Origin: Granulibacter bethesdensis | Lineage (GTDB): Bacteria; Pseudomonadota; Alphaproteobacteria; Acetobacterales; Acetobacteraceae | Assembly (NCBI RefSeq): GCF_001889525.1 | Contig: NZ_CP018192.1 | Span: 842,501 to 906,500, forward strand | Direction: 5' to 3' | DNA: 64,000 bases | Shown here: positions 40,335 to 49,303 of the stretch, piece by piece | Numbering within the stretch: position 1 is the first letter of the stretch | Layout of the letters: each line of letters begins with the position of its first letter | Notes under the pieces: model-generated | What the model saw: only the letters and a program-made list of their open reading frames with translations | Told to the model about the DNA's origin: nothing | Database searches by the model: none | Position numbers and translations under genes: made by a program

Positions 40335-42096
40335 GGCATGTTCGGCGGACGGCCAGCCTCATCTGTTTTCTTTTCGAAGATTATGGCTGTCGATGAGGGG
40401 TTCTTTCAGAATCCGTCTCATGGGGCTTGTCCTGCTCGCTGTTGCTCCTGTTTTTGTCCGTGCGGTCTCTGTTGAATGGTCGAATTACCGGCATTCTTCT
40501 TATCATGCTGAATTAACCGCCCTGGATACTGTCACCGAATATCAGCACTCTTTTCTTCGCCAGATAAACGGCACGCAGGAGGTTCTGAAAACCTTGTCTC
40601 CCGCCGTGCTGGAGTTCGTGCAGCACGATATTGCCTGCTCTACCTTGCTTGAGACCGTCCAAGCCTTGAAAAAAGGAAGCATTCTCTGGCTGGCTGTTTT
40701 TCAGCCGGGTCAGGGTAATTTGTGTGACAGTGTCACAGAAGATCAGCCGGCTCCGTCACAGACCCTGCTTGATGGGATGATCAAAGATGAGTCTCTGCCG
40801 GCTTATGAGGAAAAAAATTTCCCGCAGAATGCGCCCGAATGGCATGTCATCATGCGGTATGCTCTTTCCGGCCAGAATGTTGGTCCATGGCTTTTGAGCG
40901 ATATGCATTTGCACATTGCTCCCAGATTTGCAGATGCCCATGTCTGGTTGATCAACAAAGGAAAATGGGCGGCAGGGGACACTGAAAATGGTCTTCCCCG
41001 ATCTGTGCCTCTGCTATCGTTGCATGACAGACAGAACACAGTCTTTTCCGATATGTCATGGAGCGGAGAACGCTCTGCATACGGATATGTTGCATTAACA
41101 GATCAAACTGGTTTTCTGCTTGGTCTGTCAGAGGGGAGAAGTCATTTCGCCGCCTACCGGGTTTTCATATCACGGGTGGGAGAATTTCTGCTGCTGGTGC
41201 TGTGTGGTCTGCTGGCTGTCTGGATCGCCACCGATCTGAGCGTTACCAGACCCTTGCGACGGTTCACGCATCGTGTGATGCAGTGGCGCACCATGGATAT
41301 CGAGGATGTCAGCAAAGATCTTCCGCTGCCTTCTGAGCTCCGTGCCTTGTCTGACACATTTGATCAGGCGGTTATTGCCGTCAGACAAAGGGAAAATGAG
41401 CTGACCACAGTTCATAAGCAGCAAGAATTGCTGATGATGGAAATTCATCATCGGGTCAAAAATAACCTTCAAATCATTGCCTCCCTGCTTAATCTCCAGT
41501 CATCCCGCATTCGCCTGCCTCAGGCGAAGGCGGAGTTTCAATCGGCGCGTGATCGCGTACGGGCGCTCGCGACGTTACATCGGCATCTTTATACGCAGGG
41601 AGAATTACAGGCGATCAATATGCGCAGCTTCCTGAATGAGTTGTGTGAGCAGCTGTTTCAGGCATTCGGGGAAGTGCCGGGTGAGCGCATCATCCTGCAT
41701 ATCGAGGCGCCGGAAGTGCGTATGACCAGTGATCAGGCTGTGCCTCTGGCCCTGATTGTCACTGAAGTTGTCAGCAATGCCGTCAAATATGCTTTTCCTG
41801 ACCAGCGGAAAGGGAGCGTTCTGGTGCGTCTGACAGTCGAGAATGACGATGTCTGTCTGGTCATTCAGGATGATGGGGTCGGCCTCAACACTGCGCCCAT
41901 CAAAGTGGAGGCAGATATGCGTGATGGGTTGGGGCGACAGTTGATAAAGGGCTTTTCCCGTCAGCTTGGTGCTGCTCTGGATGTCTCAGGAGAGGACGGC
42001 ACACGCTACGAGTTGCGGGTCAGGCTACGCAATCACGGGCGCAGGCACTCTGCCTTGGAGGAGGCTGATCTAGCGGTAGAGGATGATGAGAGCTAA
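40324..42096 (+). CDS. HisKA_2/HWE-type sensor histidine kinase of the general stress module
   Basis: A 590-residue membrane kinase. A transmembrane helix near 33-50 and a second near 280-300 (FLLLVLCGLLAVWIATDL) bracket a periplasmic domain of about 230 residues. After a HAMP-like segment comes the HisKA_2 phospho-acceptor motif MEIHHRVKNNLQIIASLLNLQ, with HHRVKNN typical of kinases that feed PhyR. The ATPase part shows ALIVTEVVSNAVKYAFPD, DDGVGL and GLGRQLIKGF. GTG 40324 overlaps nepR; ATG 40393 (residue 24) is an alternative start. Its position with nepR, ecfG and phyR suggests it phosphorylates PhyR. Confidence 0.9.
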   Translation: MQNKACSADGQPHLFSFRRLWLSMRGSFRIRLMGLVLLAVAPVFVRAVSVEWSNYRHSSYHAELTALDTVTEYQHSFLRQINGTQEVLKTLSPAVLEFVQHDIACSTLLETVQALKKGSILWLAVFQPGQGNLCDSVTEDQPAPSQTLLDGMIKDESLPAYEEKNFPQNAPEWHVIMRYALSGQNVGPWLLSDMHLHIAPRFADAHVWLINKGKWAAGDTENGLPRSVPLLSLHDRQNTVFSDMSWSGERSAYGYVALTDQTGFLLGLSEGRSHFAAYRVFISRVGEFLLLVLCGLLAVWIATDLSVTRPLRRFTHRVMQWRTMDIEDVSKDLPLPSELRALSDTFDQAVIAVRQRENELTTVHKQQELLMMEIHHRVKNNLQIIASLLNLQSSRIRLPQAKAEFQSARDRVRALATLHRHLYTQGELQAINMRSFLNELCEQLFQAFGEVPGERIILHIEAPEVRMTSDQAVPLALIVTEVVSNAVKYAFPDQRKGSVLVRLTVENDDVCLVIQDDGVGLNTAPIKVEADMRDGLGRQLIKGFSRQLGAALDVSGEDGTRYELRVRLRNHGRRHSALEEADLAVEDDES

Positions 42097-42098
42097 GG

Positions 42099-42962
42099 CT
42101 AAGCCCTGAAGCGCGCCAGCTCAGCCTGACCGAGATTGTCCAGCAAACGGACGGAGCCAAGACGCGCAGCGGTGATCAGCCGCCAGTCATCTCCCTCCGG
42201 CAAAATGGCGATGGAAGAGAGGGAGCTTCCCTCAATCAGCGCAAAATAATCGACCTCGAAGCCCTGTCCGTTCAACGCCGCAATTGCGTTCTGGCAGACT
42301 TCCTCTGCTCCATGGGAGGAGGATAAATCATGCCCGGCCTTCAACAATGTCCTGAACAGCAAGGGGGCAATTGCGCGTTCCTCAGGAGAGAGAAAGCGAT
42401 TGCGCGATGACATGGCCAGCCCGTCATCTTCCCGCTGTGTCGGCACGCCATGGATTGCAACCGGCAGCAGAAGATCAGCCGTCAGGCGACGGATCACCTG
42501 TAATTGCTGCCAGTCTTTTTCGCCGAAAAAAGCGGCGTCCGGGCGCACCTGCCCAAACAGCTTCGTGACAACCTGCGCGACCCCGTTGAAATGACCGGGA
42601 CGTCTGGCGCCTTCCCATCCCAAAGCAGGACCGCCCATGACAAAGCCGGTCGCATCTCCGGGCGGGTACATGGTGTCCACATCCGGCAGCCAGGCAATGG
42701 AGCAGCCCGTGCGTTCGAGTATGGCGATATCGCCTTTCTCATCGCGCGGATAGCGTGCCAGATCCTCTGATGGCCCGAACTGTGTCGGATTTACAAAGAC
42801 GGATGTAACGACGGCATAATCCTGCGCGATTGCGGCCCGGAGCAGTGATTGATGGCCTTCATGGAGCGCACCCATGGTGGGCACGAAGGCGATGCGCTTT
42901 CCGGCATGGCGCAACTCATGGACAGCCTGCTGCAAGGCGGGCAGGGTGCGGGCAAGATGCAT
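42099..42962 (-). CDS. panC: Pantothenate synthetase
   Basis: A 287-residue enzyme joining pantoate and beta-alanine with ATP in coenzyme A synthesis. It has the nucleotide-binding FVPTMGALHEGHQSLLRAA with the HxGH motif, then FVNPTQFGPSEDLARYPR, KDWQQLQVIRRL and MSSRNRFLSPEER. Length is normal. Its stop is 2 bases from the end of the convergent kinase gene. The phosphatase gene upstream ends 13 bases before the panC start, so the two are probably cotranscribed. Confidence 0.96.
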   Translation of the reverse strand: MHLARTLPALQQAVHELRHAGKRIAFVPTMGALHEGHQSLLRAAIAQDYAVVTSVFVNPTQFGPSEDLARYPRDEKGDIAILERTGCSIAWLPDVDTMYPPGDATGFVMGGPALGWEGARRPGHFNGVAQVVTKLFGQVRPDAAFFGEKDWQQLQVIRRLTADLLLPVAIHGVPTQREDDGLAMSSRNRFLSPEERAIAPLLFRTLLKAGHDLSSSHGAEEVCQNAIAALNGQGFEVDYFALIEGSSLSSIAILPEGDDWRLITAARLGSVRLLDNLGQAELARFRA

Positions 42963-42975
42963 GTGCTATGAACGG

Positions 42976-43740
42976 TCAGGAAACCAGAAGATCGCAGAGT
43001 TTTTCGCGGCTCAGGGCGGTCAGGCCCAGCGCACGCTCGAAATATCGCTCGATAGAGCCATATTCCAGACGAATGGCCTCGAAAGCTGCGTGCAGCATCT
43101 CTTCATGGGCGTTGAGGAGGGTGGCGCGGGCATGGCGTGGAACACGGTCCAGTAATTGCTGGTCCGGCTCCCATAGCTGGTTGGTGGCGAGGTAATCTTC
43201 CAGAATATCATCCCAGCGGACCCCGACTGCGCGCAGGATCAGCGCAGCGCCGAAGCCAGTGCGGTCCTTGCCGATGCTGCAGTGAAGCAGCAGGGGAATA
43301 TCATTCTGCAACAGCAGGTCGAACATGCCGCGATAGCTCGGTCCCCATTCCAGCGCGTAGGCGATATAGGCCCGGCGCAGAAGGTGGCTGATATCCTCGC
43401 CTGTCTGTGCCCCGCGCGTCAGCAGCTCGATAATGGAGCCGCCGACGGCCGGTGTGATGGGCAGACGGTGAACGGTAACGCCTGGGAGGTGCGTAAAAAC
43501 CGAATCGGACACCGCGCTTTCACTCTCGCTGCGGAAGTCGCAGACGGCCTTCAGGTTCAGTGCCGCGATCTCGGGGGCAATATTGTCCTGATCCGCGGGA
43601 ATGGCGGCGGAGCGGAATATGCGTCCGAAACGGACCTTCCCGCCCAGACGGGTCGACCATCCTCCCAGATCGCGAAAATTATGGGCTGCTTCCACGCTTA
43701 CCTGACGCGGAAGTGTGCCGACCTGTTGATGTGCGTACAT
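42976..43740 (-). CDS. Tyrosine/dual-specificity protein phosphatase (Y_phosphatase3 type)
   Basis: A 254-residue cysteine phosphatase. The P-loop CX5R motif is HCSIGKDRTGFGAAL, and the N-terminal signature NFRDLGGWSTRLGGKVRFGRIFRSA is typical of bacterial protein-tyrosine or phosphoinositide phosphatases of this group. ATG 43740 has a good AGGAGGG site. It is upstream of panC in a likely two-gene transcript, without an obvious metabolic link. Possible substrates include phosphotyrosine on polysaccharide enzymes or a small phosphate ester; this cannot be settled here. Confidence 0.87.
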   Translation of the reverse strand: MYAHQQVGTLPRQVSVEAAHNFRDLGGWSTRLGGKVRFGRIFRSAAIPADQDNIAPEIAALNLKAVCDFRSESESAVSDSVFTHLPGVTVHRLPITPAVGGSIIELLTRGAQTGEDISHLLRRAYIAYALEWGPSYRGMFDLLLQNDIPLLLHCSIGKDRTGFGAALILRAVGVRWDDILEDYLATNQLWEPDQQLLDRVPRHARATLLNAHEEMLHAAFEAIRLEYGSIERYFERALGLTALSREKLCDLLVS

Positions 43741-44028
43741 TCGGCCCTCCTGCTGTTTCCGATGTGGGATATCCGGAAAACCCGAAACCTGAAGCTACGG
43801 ATCGCCGAAGGAAATGCCAGACCGCATGACGCGGGGCAGGCTTACGCCCGGATCGGGGCAGGGCAGGGTGGCGTGGGACGCGGGGATGGAGTTCATCACC
43901 GGCCTTAATCTTCCGGGGTGACGGCGGCATTCTGTCATGATAGGGACAACCCGGCCCTGCCGTGTCTGAAACGCGCGAAAGGGTTGAGTTTCACGCAAAG
44001 CGACCGTCTGGCACTGGAGCGGCCCGCG

Positions 44029-46092
44029 ATGAGGACGCTCATCGTCGATAATTACGACTCATTTACCCATAATATTCTCCATCTGTTTGCCCGTGTGACC
44101 GGGCAGGAACCCGTGATCGTGCGCAACGATGCGGGCGCGTGGGATGGTGCGCTGTGGCGTGATCTGCGCCGGCAGGGTTTCGATGCGGTGGTCATCGGGC
44201 CGGGGCCGGGCCACCCGGGCCGGGATGGTGATTTCGGCGTTTCCGCTGATGTGATCCGCAGCGGGGCATGGCCTCTGCTGGGTATCTGCCTCGGTCATCA
44301 GGGCATCGCCGCCCTTGCCGGGGCGGAGGTGGTGGCCGGACCAGAGCCAGTGCATGGCAAGGTCTCATTGGTGCATCATACGGGGGAGGGTCTGTTTGCC
44401 GGTCTGCCCAACCCGTTTCCGGTTGGGCGCTATCACTCGCTGGTTGCACGCCGCCCGTTGCCGCAGGGGTTGGAAGAAACCGCCTGGACAGCTCAGGATC
44501 ATCTGGTGATGGGGCTGGCCGCCCGCTCCGCACCGGTCTGGGGCGTTCAGTTTCACCCTGAATCCATCCTGACCCCGGATGGGGAGAGGCTGATTGCGAA
44601 TTTCAGGGGTCTGGCGCTGGCGGCGCGGTCGCATCGTCCGGTATTTCAGCCGCCTGTGGCGGAGGAGCCGGAACCCATGGCTTTTCCAGTGCCGGAATTG
44701 AGCCACACCAGCCGGGTCATCAGCCTGTGCCTGCCAGTAGAAATTGATACCGAGGCTGCGTTTCTGACCTTGTTCGGGGCTTCCCCCCATGCCTTCTGGC
44801 TTGACGGGGCCTTGAGCGAGCGCAGCCGTTCGCGCTGGTCCTATCTGGGGAAAGCGGAAAGTGCGCTTGGCTGTGATGCATTCCATCACCCCGAGCAGGC
44901 GCGGGATATTCTAGACGCGCTGGCCAGCCTGGTTCCCCATGCGGCGGAGGGAACAGAGCCTCCGGTACCGTTCTGCGGCGGTTATGTCGGCTGGTTTGGC
45001 TATGAATTCGCGCAGGCAGTCGGAGGCCCGGTGCATCGTGCTTCCCCGACACCGGATGGGCTGCTGATGCGGGTGAAGCGGCTGATCGCGGTGGATCACC
45101 AGACTGGCCAGAGCTGGTTGATCGCCCCTGCCGGAGATGAGGGCTGGATCGCACAAACCCGCCAGGCCCTGGCGCAGATGGCTGCCCCGTCACCGCCGGA
45201 GACAGGGGAGGCGTCTTCTGTTGTTTTCACGGCGGATCGCGGACGCGACACTTATCTCTCGGATGTCGCGCAGTGTCTGGAATGGATCAGGCAGGGCGAG
45301 ACCTATCAGGTCTGTCTGACGAATGAGATAACCTGCCAGCTTCAGCTTGATCCGCTGACCCTGTACCGCATCGTGCGGCGGCAGAATGCGGCTCCTTATG
45401 CGGCCTATCTGAAATGGCCCGGCGGAGCGGTGCTGAGTGCTTCCCCCGAGCGGTTTCTGCAAGTCGATCGCCATGGTGGTGTCGAGACCAAACCGATCAA
45501 GGGAACTGCCCCCCGCGGCACTACCCCGGCTCATGATGCGGCGCTGGCCGAGGCATTGCGGGACAATGTGAAGGAACGTGCTGAAAACACCATGATCGTG
45601 GATTTGCTGCGCAACGACCTTTCCCGCGTCTGTGTGCCCGGCAGTGTGACGGTACCGGCGCTGTGCGCGATCGAGACTTATGCCACGGTGCATCAACTGG
45701 TCAGCACGGTGCGGGGACGTTTGCGACCGGGAGAAGGGATTGCCGGGCTGATCCGGGCAACTTTCCCCGGCGGGTCGATGACCGGTTGTCCGAAACATCG
45801 CACGCTCGACCTGATCGACCGTCTGGAGCAACGTCCGCGCGGAATTTACTCCGGTGCCCTGGGGTGGATCGGCGATGACGGAGCGGCTGATCTCAGCATC
45901 GTCATCCGTACCATCGTGATGCAGGGGGATCGTCTGTCTATTGGCGTGGGGGGCGGGATCGTCGCCCAATCCGTGCCGGAGCGGGAACATGCGGAGATGC
46001 TGCTGAAGGCGCAGGCCCCGATGCGGGCCATCGTCACCGCCGCAACCGGAGGCTGGAGCGAGGAACGCTGTATTCTGAAAGAGCGTATTTAA
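44029..46092 (+). CDS. pabB: Aminodeoxychorismate synthase, fused glutaminase and synthase
   Basis: A 687-residue PabA-PabB fusion that makes 4-amino-4-deoxychorismate for p-aminobenzoate. Residues about 1-195 are a class I glutamine amidotransferase (VDNYDSFTHNI; nucleophile Cys in GICLGHQGIA; FHPES). The rest is the chorismate-binding domain with KPIKGTAPRG, ERAENTMIVDLLRNDLSRV and PGGSMTGCPKHRTLDLIDRLE. PIKGT, rather than the PIAGT typical of anthranilate synthase, supports PabB over TrpE. ATG 44029 is the start of homology; the frame extends 37 residues upstream without support. Its TAATG junction couples it to pabC. It heads an operon of methanopterin and furan-cofactor genes. Confidence 0.93.
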   Translation: MRTLIVDNYDSFTHNILHLFARVTGQEPVIVRNDAGAWDGALWRDLRRQGFDAVVIGPGPGHPGRDGDFGVSADVIRSGAWPLLGICLGHQGIAALAGAEVVAGPEPVHGKVSLVHHTGEGLFAGLPNPFPVGRYHSLVARRPLPQGLEETAWTAQDHLVMGLAARSAPVWGVQFHPESILTPDGERLIANFRGLALAARSHRPVFQPPVAEEPEPMAFPVPELSHTSRVISLCLPVEIDTEAAFLTLFGASPHAFWLDGALSERSRSRWSYLGKAESALGCDAFHHPEQARDILDALASLVPHAAEGTEPPVPFCGGYVGWFGYEFAQAVGGPVHRASPTPDGLLMRVKRLIAVDHQTGQSWLIAPAGDEGWIAQTRQALAQMAAPSPPETGEASSVVFTADRGRDTYLSDVAQCLEWIRQGETYQVCLTNEITCQLQLDPLTLYRIVRRQNAAPYAAYLKWPGGAVLSASPERFLQVDRHGGVETKPIKGTAPRGTTPAHDAALAEALRDNVKERAENTMIVDLLRNDLSRVCVPGSVTVPALCAIETYATVHQLVSTVRGRLRPGEGIAGLIRATFPGGSMTGCPKHRTLDLIDRLEQRPRGIYSGALGWIGDDGAADLSIVIRTIVMQGDRLSIGVGGGIVAQSVPEREHAEMLLKAQAPMRAIVTAATGGWSEERCILKERI

Positions 46093-46931
46093 TGACGCAG
46101 CCCCTTTGCTGGATCAACGGGCAGGTTCTGCCGCTCTCCGAAGCCAGACTTTCGCCGATGGATCGTGGCGCGATGCTGGGCGATGGCGTGTTCGAGACCA
46201 TTCTGATGAGGAATGGCCGTCTGATCTGGGCCGCCGATCACCTGCGCCGCCTGCGGGAAGGGGCGGAGGTACTGTCCATCCCGGTGCCGATGGAGGAGAA
46301 GGCGACGCGCTCAGGCCTGATCGCCTTGGCTGAAGCGGCCGGACTGACGGATGCCGCGCTGCGTCTGACCCTGACGCGGGGGGAGGCCGCAAAGCGTGGT
46401 ATCTGGCCGCCGGGTGAGCCGGTTTGTCCGGTTCTCTATGCCACTATTGCCGCTAAAGCCGCTGATATGCTGGTCCTGCCCTCTGTCCGGGTGGCGCTGT
46501 GTGCGACAACCCGTCGTAATGCTGATTCGCCGCTCTCCCGCATCAAATCGCTTGCGTATGGTGATGCTATTCTTGCCCGGCAGGAGGCGGAGCGTCTGGG
46601 CGCTCAGGATGCCGTGCTGCTCAATACCAGAGGAGACGTGGCCTGTGCCGCGGCCGGGAACGTATTCATCGGGCTTGAGAATGGCACATGGGTCACGCCC
46701 GCGCTGGAATGCGGAATCCTTCCCGGTCTGACCCGCGCCCGTTTGATCCCGCTGCTGAAAGCACAGGAGAAAATCGTGTCCGTGGAGACGCTTCGCCATG
46801 CCTCCCGGCTGCTGATCGTGAACAGTCTGGGATGCACGATGGCGGCCTCCATAATGGATGGAAACGGTGAAAGCCTCTTGGCGACGGAGCTTCCCTTCGA
46901 TACGGACCTCCTTTACCGATGCATGAATTGA
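46092..46931 (+). CDS. pabC: Aminotransferase class IV, probably 4-amino-4-deoxychorismate lyase
   Basis: A 279-residue PLP enzyme of fold type IV: WINGQVLPLSEARLSPMDRG and GDGVFETILMRNGRL at the N-terminus, the PLP-lysine in SRIKSLAYGDAILARQEAE, and GDVACAAAGNVF followed by CGILPGLTRARLI. The fold cannot by itself separate PabC from D-amino acid aminotransferases. The 1-base overlap with the pabB fusion gene (TAATG) makes PabC, which releases pyruvate to yield p-aminobenzoate, much the most likely. Confidence 0.88.
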   Translation: MTQPLCWINGQVLPLSEARLSPMDRGAMLGDGVFETILMRNGRLIWAADHLRRLREGAEVLSIPVPMEEKATRSGLIALAEAAGLTDAALRLTLTRGEAAKRGIWPPGEPVCPVLYATIAAKAADMLVLPSVRVALCATTRRNADSPLSRIKSLAYGDAILARQEAERLGAQDAVLLNTRGDVACAAAGNVFIGLENGTWVTPALECGILPGLTRARLIPLLKAQEKIVSVETLRHASRLLIVNSLGCTMAASIMDGNGESLLATELPFDTDLLYRCMN

Positions 46932-46944
46932 GCGGGAGGCGCGG

Positions 46945-48123
46945 ATGACACGCATGCTGACCAGCGTCACCGGGCCAGAAGAAGCGGAAATCGCGCTTGC
47001 CGGCGGTGCTGATATTATCGATCTGAAAGACCCGTCTTTCGGGGCGCTGGGGGCGGTCTCGCCGGAGGTGGTGCGGCGTACGGTCGAGGCCGTGGCGCGC
47101 TGGGATGCCGCCCATAACCATTCTGGTCACAAGGTCAGCGCTGTGACGGGCGATCTGCCGATGGAGCCGGCGCTGATCGTTCAGGCTGCCGAAGCCATGG
47201 TTGAGGCGGGGGTTCACTATGTCAAAATCGGCTTCTTCGAAGGCGACCCCCAGAAGGTGCTGGATGCGCTGGCCCCTCTTTCCGGCCGGGTGAGGCTGGT
47301 TGCGGTGCTGTTTGCTGACCGGAAACCTGATCTGGCCATTCTGCCCGCCCTGAAAGACGCCGGTTTTTATGGCGCGATGCTCGATACCGCTGATAAGGGC
47401 GCGGGAGGTTTGCTCGGCCATATGAAGGCGCCGGCGCTGCTCGATTTCACCCGTGCCTGCCGCCGGATCGGGCTGGAGCCGGGTCTGGCCGGATCGCTGG
47501 AAGAGCCGGATGTACCGCGCCTGCTGCTGCTGGCCCCTGCTTTTCTCGGTTTTCGCCGGGCCTTGACGGAGGGTGCCCGCGCTGGTGCCGTGACGCTGGA
47601 GCGTGTGCGTACGGTGCGGGCGCTGATCCCGCGCGTGGCCGAACAGAATGGGACCGGGGTGGTTGATTACCGCGTGCTGGCGACCCGGGGTTACACGCCT
47701 GATCCGCAGGGCGACATGTCGCTGGCGGATCGCATTTTCGTGCGCGATCTGGTGCTTCCGGTGCGGATCGGTACCTATGAGCGGGAGAGGGAGAAACCAC
47801 AGAAAGTCCGCTTCACGGTGGAGGTTCTGGTTGCGCATCCGCGTTACCAGACCGACGATATGCAGAATGTGTTTTCTTATGACGTCATCACCGATGGCAT
47901 CGCCATGCTGGTGGAACACGGCCATGTCGGGCTGGTGGAAACGCTGGCCGAGCGTATCGCTGCTTTCGTGATCGTGCATCCACGTGTGATGAAAGCCACC
48001 GTCACCGTCGAAAAACTGGAAGTCGGGACCGGCATTGTTGGCGTGACCATCGAGCGCACCCGCGAAACGGCTTACAGCGCTGCGGCGGATACGCTGTTTG
48101 CCTATGGTGGTGCCGCTGGATGA
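46945..48123 (+). CDS. Fusion of MfnB-like furan phosphate synthase and FolB-like dihydroneopterin aldolase
   Basis: A 392-residue two-domain protein. Residues about 1-235 match MfnB (DUF556): ADIIDLKDPSFGALGAVSPEVV, YVKIGFFEGD, MLDTADKGAGGLL. MfnB of methanogens condenses two glyceraldehyde 3-phosphates into the furan of methanofuran. Residues about 265-385 match dihydroneopterin aldolase (FVRDLVLPVRIGTYEREREKPQKV; YDVITDGIAML; GLVETLAERIA; VTVEKLE), which acts in pterin synthesis. The start has GGGAGG 5 bases upstream, and the stop overlaps the next gene by 4 bases. One chain therefore links the furan cofactor and the pterin cofactor of formaldehyde oxidation. Confidence 0.88.
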   Translation: MTRMLTSVTGPEEAEIALAGGADIIDLKDPSFGALGAVSPEVVRRTVEAVARWDAAHNHSGHKVSAVTGDLPMEPALIVQAAEAMVEAGVHYVKIGFFEGDPQKVLDALAPLSGRVRLVAVLFADRKPDLAILPALKDAGFYGAMLDTADKGAGGLLGHMKAPALLDFTRACRRIGLEPGLAGSLEEPDVPRLLLLAPAFLGFRRALTEGARAGAVTLERVRTVRALIPRVAEQNGTGVVDYRVLATRGYTPDPQGDMSLADRIFVRDLVLPVRIGTYEREREKPQKVRFTVEVLVAHPRYQTDDMQNVFSYDVITDGIAMLVEHGHVGLVETLAERIAAFVIVHPRVMKATVTVEKLEVGTGIVGVTIERTRETAYSAAADTLFAYGGAAG

Positions 48124-48701
48124 CGCTGGTCGTCAAACTCGGCGGCAGCCATGCGGATACGCCTTTGCGACTGGACTGGTTGCTGGCGATTGGCCGTGGT
48201 GCCGGGCGGATCGTGCTGGTGCCGGGGGGCGGCCCTTTTGCGGATACTGTGCGGGCGATGCAGCCCGTGATTGGTTTCCACGATGCGGCGGCGCATGAAA
48301 TGGCGCTGCTTGCGATGGCCCAGTTTGGTCTGGCGCTGTGCGGCAGTGAAGCCGGGCACGAAGCGCGCCTCGTTCCGGCGACGTCCGTGACGGAGATTGA
48401 AACGGCGCTTGGCGATGGTCTGGTACCAGTCTGGATGCCGGCGGCGATGCTGCGTAGCGCTCCAGATATTCAGGAATCATGGGATGTGACCTCGGACAGC
48501 CTTGCCATCTGGCTGGCAAACCGGCTTGGGGCCGAGGCTGTGCTGATTATCAAGCGAGATTCGGCGGGGAGCGTGGATGCTGCTTTTCAGGCGATGCGGG
48601 CGCGCTACCGGGGGCGGGTGCTGATCGCCGGGCCGGAAGATATTCCCGTCTCCGGGCTGGATGCAGCCCATCCGCCGGGACATGAAAGGGTCGTGGTATG
48701 A
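48120..48701 (+). CDS. Amino-acid-kinase-fold protein, MfnE-like
   Basis: A 193-residue small member of the aspartate/glutamate/uridylate kinase fold: VVKLGGSHAD at the N-terminus, VLVPGGGPFADTVR, and WDVTSDSLAIWLANRLGAEAVLIIKRDS. In methanogens the family member MfnE phosphorylates aminomethylfuran methyl phosphate to its diphosphate. Placement directly after the MfnB-like fusion, with a 4-base ATGA overlap, supports the same role in methylofuran synthesis. The substrate assignment rests on context. Confidence 0.82.
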   Translation: MTLVVKLGGSHADTPLRLDWLLAIGRGAGRIVLVPGGGPFADTVRAMQPVIGFHDAAAHEMALLAMAQFGLALCGSEAGHEARLVPATSVTEIETALGDGLVPVWMPAAMLRSAPDIQESWDVTSDSLAIWLANRLGAEAVLIIKRDSAGSVDAAFQAMRARYRGRVLIAGPEDIPVSGLDAAHPPGHERVVV

Positions 48702-49294
48702 GCGGATCGCTCAAGGAAGAAATGGACGCGCTGGCTGAGGAAAGCCGCCATATTGTCAAACCACGCTGGGGTTGGGCGCTGACCGGATCGGGGCATTACT
48801 TCACCGAATGTCTGGACTTGATCCGCAGTCTGGATCATGTCGATCTGTTCGTCAGCAAAGCGGCGGCGGAAGTGGTCAGGATGTACCACAAAGATCTGAA
48901 ACTACCGGACAATATCCGCATTTTCCGTGATACGACTGCCAGTGCGGCGCCAGTCGGTAATTTCTATTTCGGTGTTTACCATACCTTGGTTGTCGCGCCG
49001 GCAACATCGAATACGGTTGCAAAATGCGTGGTTGGAATCTCGGATAATCTGGCCACCAACGTGTTTGCACAGGCGGGTAAATGCCGTGTGCCCACCATCG
49101 TCTTCGCTTGCGATACCGCACCGGAAATGGATACGGAAGCTCCGTCCGGCATGGTGAAAGTCTATCCGCGCCGGATTGATCTTCAGAACACCGAACGCCT
49201 GCGTGATTTCGAAGCGACGACTGTTGTCGAAACATATGAGGATTTGCAGGCCGCGATTGACGGTCGCCGTAGCGCGTTCGCTCAATCCCGGTAA
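48698..49294 (+). CDS. Flavoprotein, dihydromethanopterin-reductase-like
   Basis: A 198-residue Rossmann-type flavoprotein: WALTGSGHYFTECLDLI at the N-terminus, FVSKAAAEVVRMY, VVAPATSNTVAKCVVGISDNLATNVF, and VFACDTAPEM. The APATSNTVAK pattern is typical of the FMN-binding flavoprotein family containing DmrB/archaeoflavoprotein. In some methylotrophs and methanogens such proteins reduce dihydromethanopterin to H4MPT. It overlaps the preceding kinase gene by 4 bases. Function is inferred from family plus operon; an electron donor gene is not evident nearby. Confidence 0.8.
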   Translation: MSGSLKEEMDALAEESRHIVKPRWGWALTGSGHYFTECLDLIRSLDHVDLFVSKAAAEVVRMYHKDLKLPDNIRIFRDTTASAAPVGNFYFGVYHTLVVAPATSNTVAKCVVGISDNLATNVFAQAGKCRVPTIVFACDTAPEMDTEAPSGMVKVYPRRIDLQNTERLRDFEATTVVETYEDLQAAIDGRRSAFAQSR

Positions 49295-49303
49295 ATCAGC
49301 GCC

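Noticed and set aside
45190-45990. 266-residue minus-strand frame opposite pabB
   Set aside because: The plus strand carries the PabB catalytic motifs; the antisense frame has no recognisable domain.
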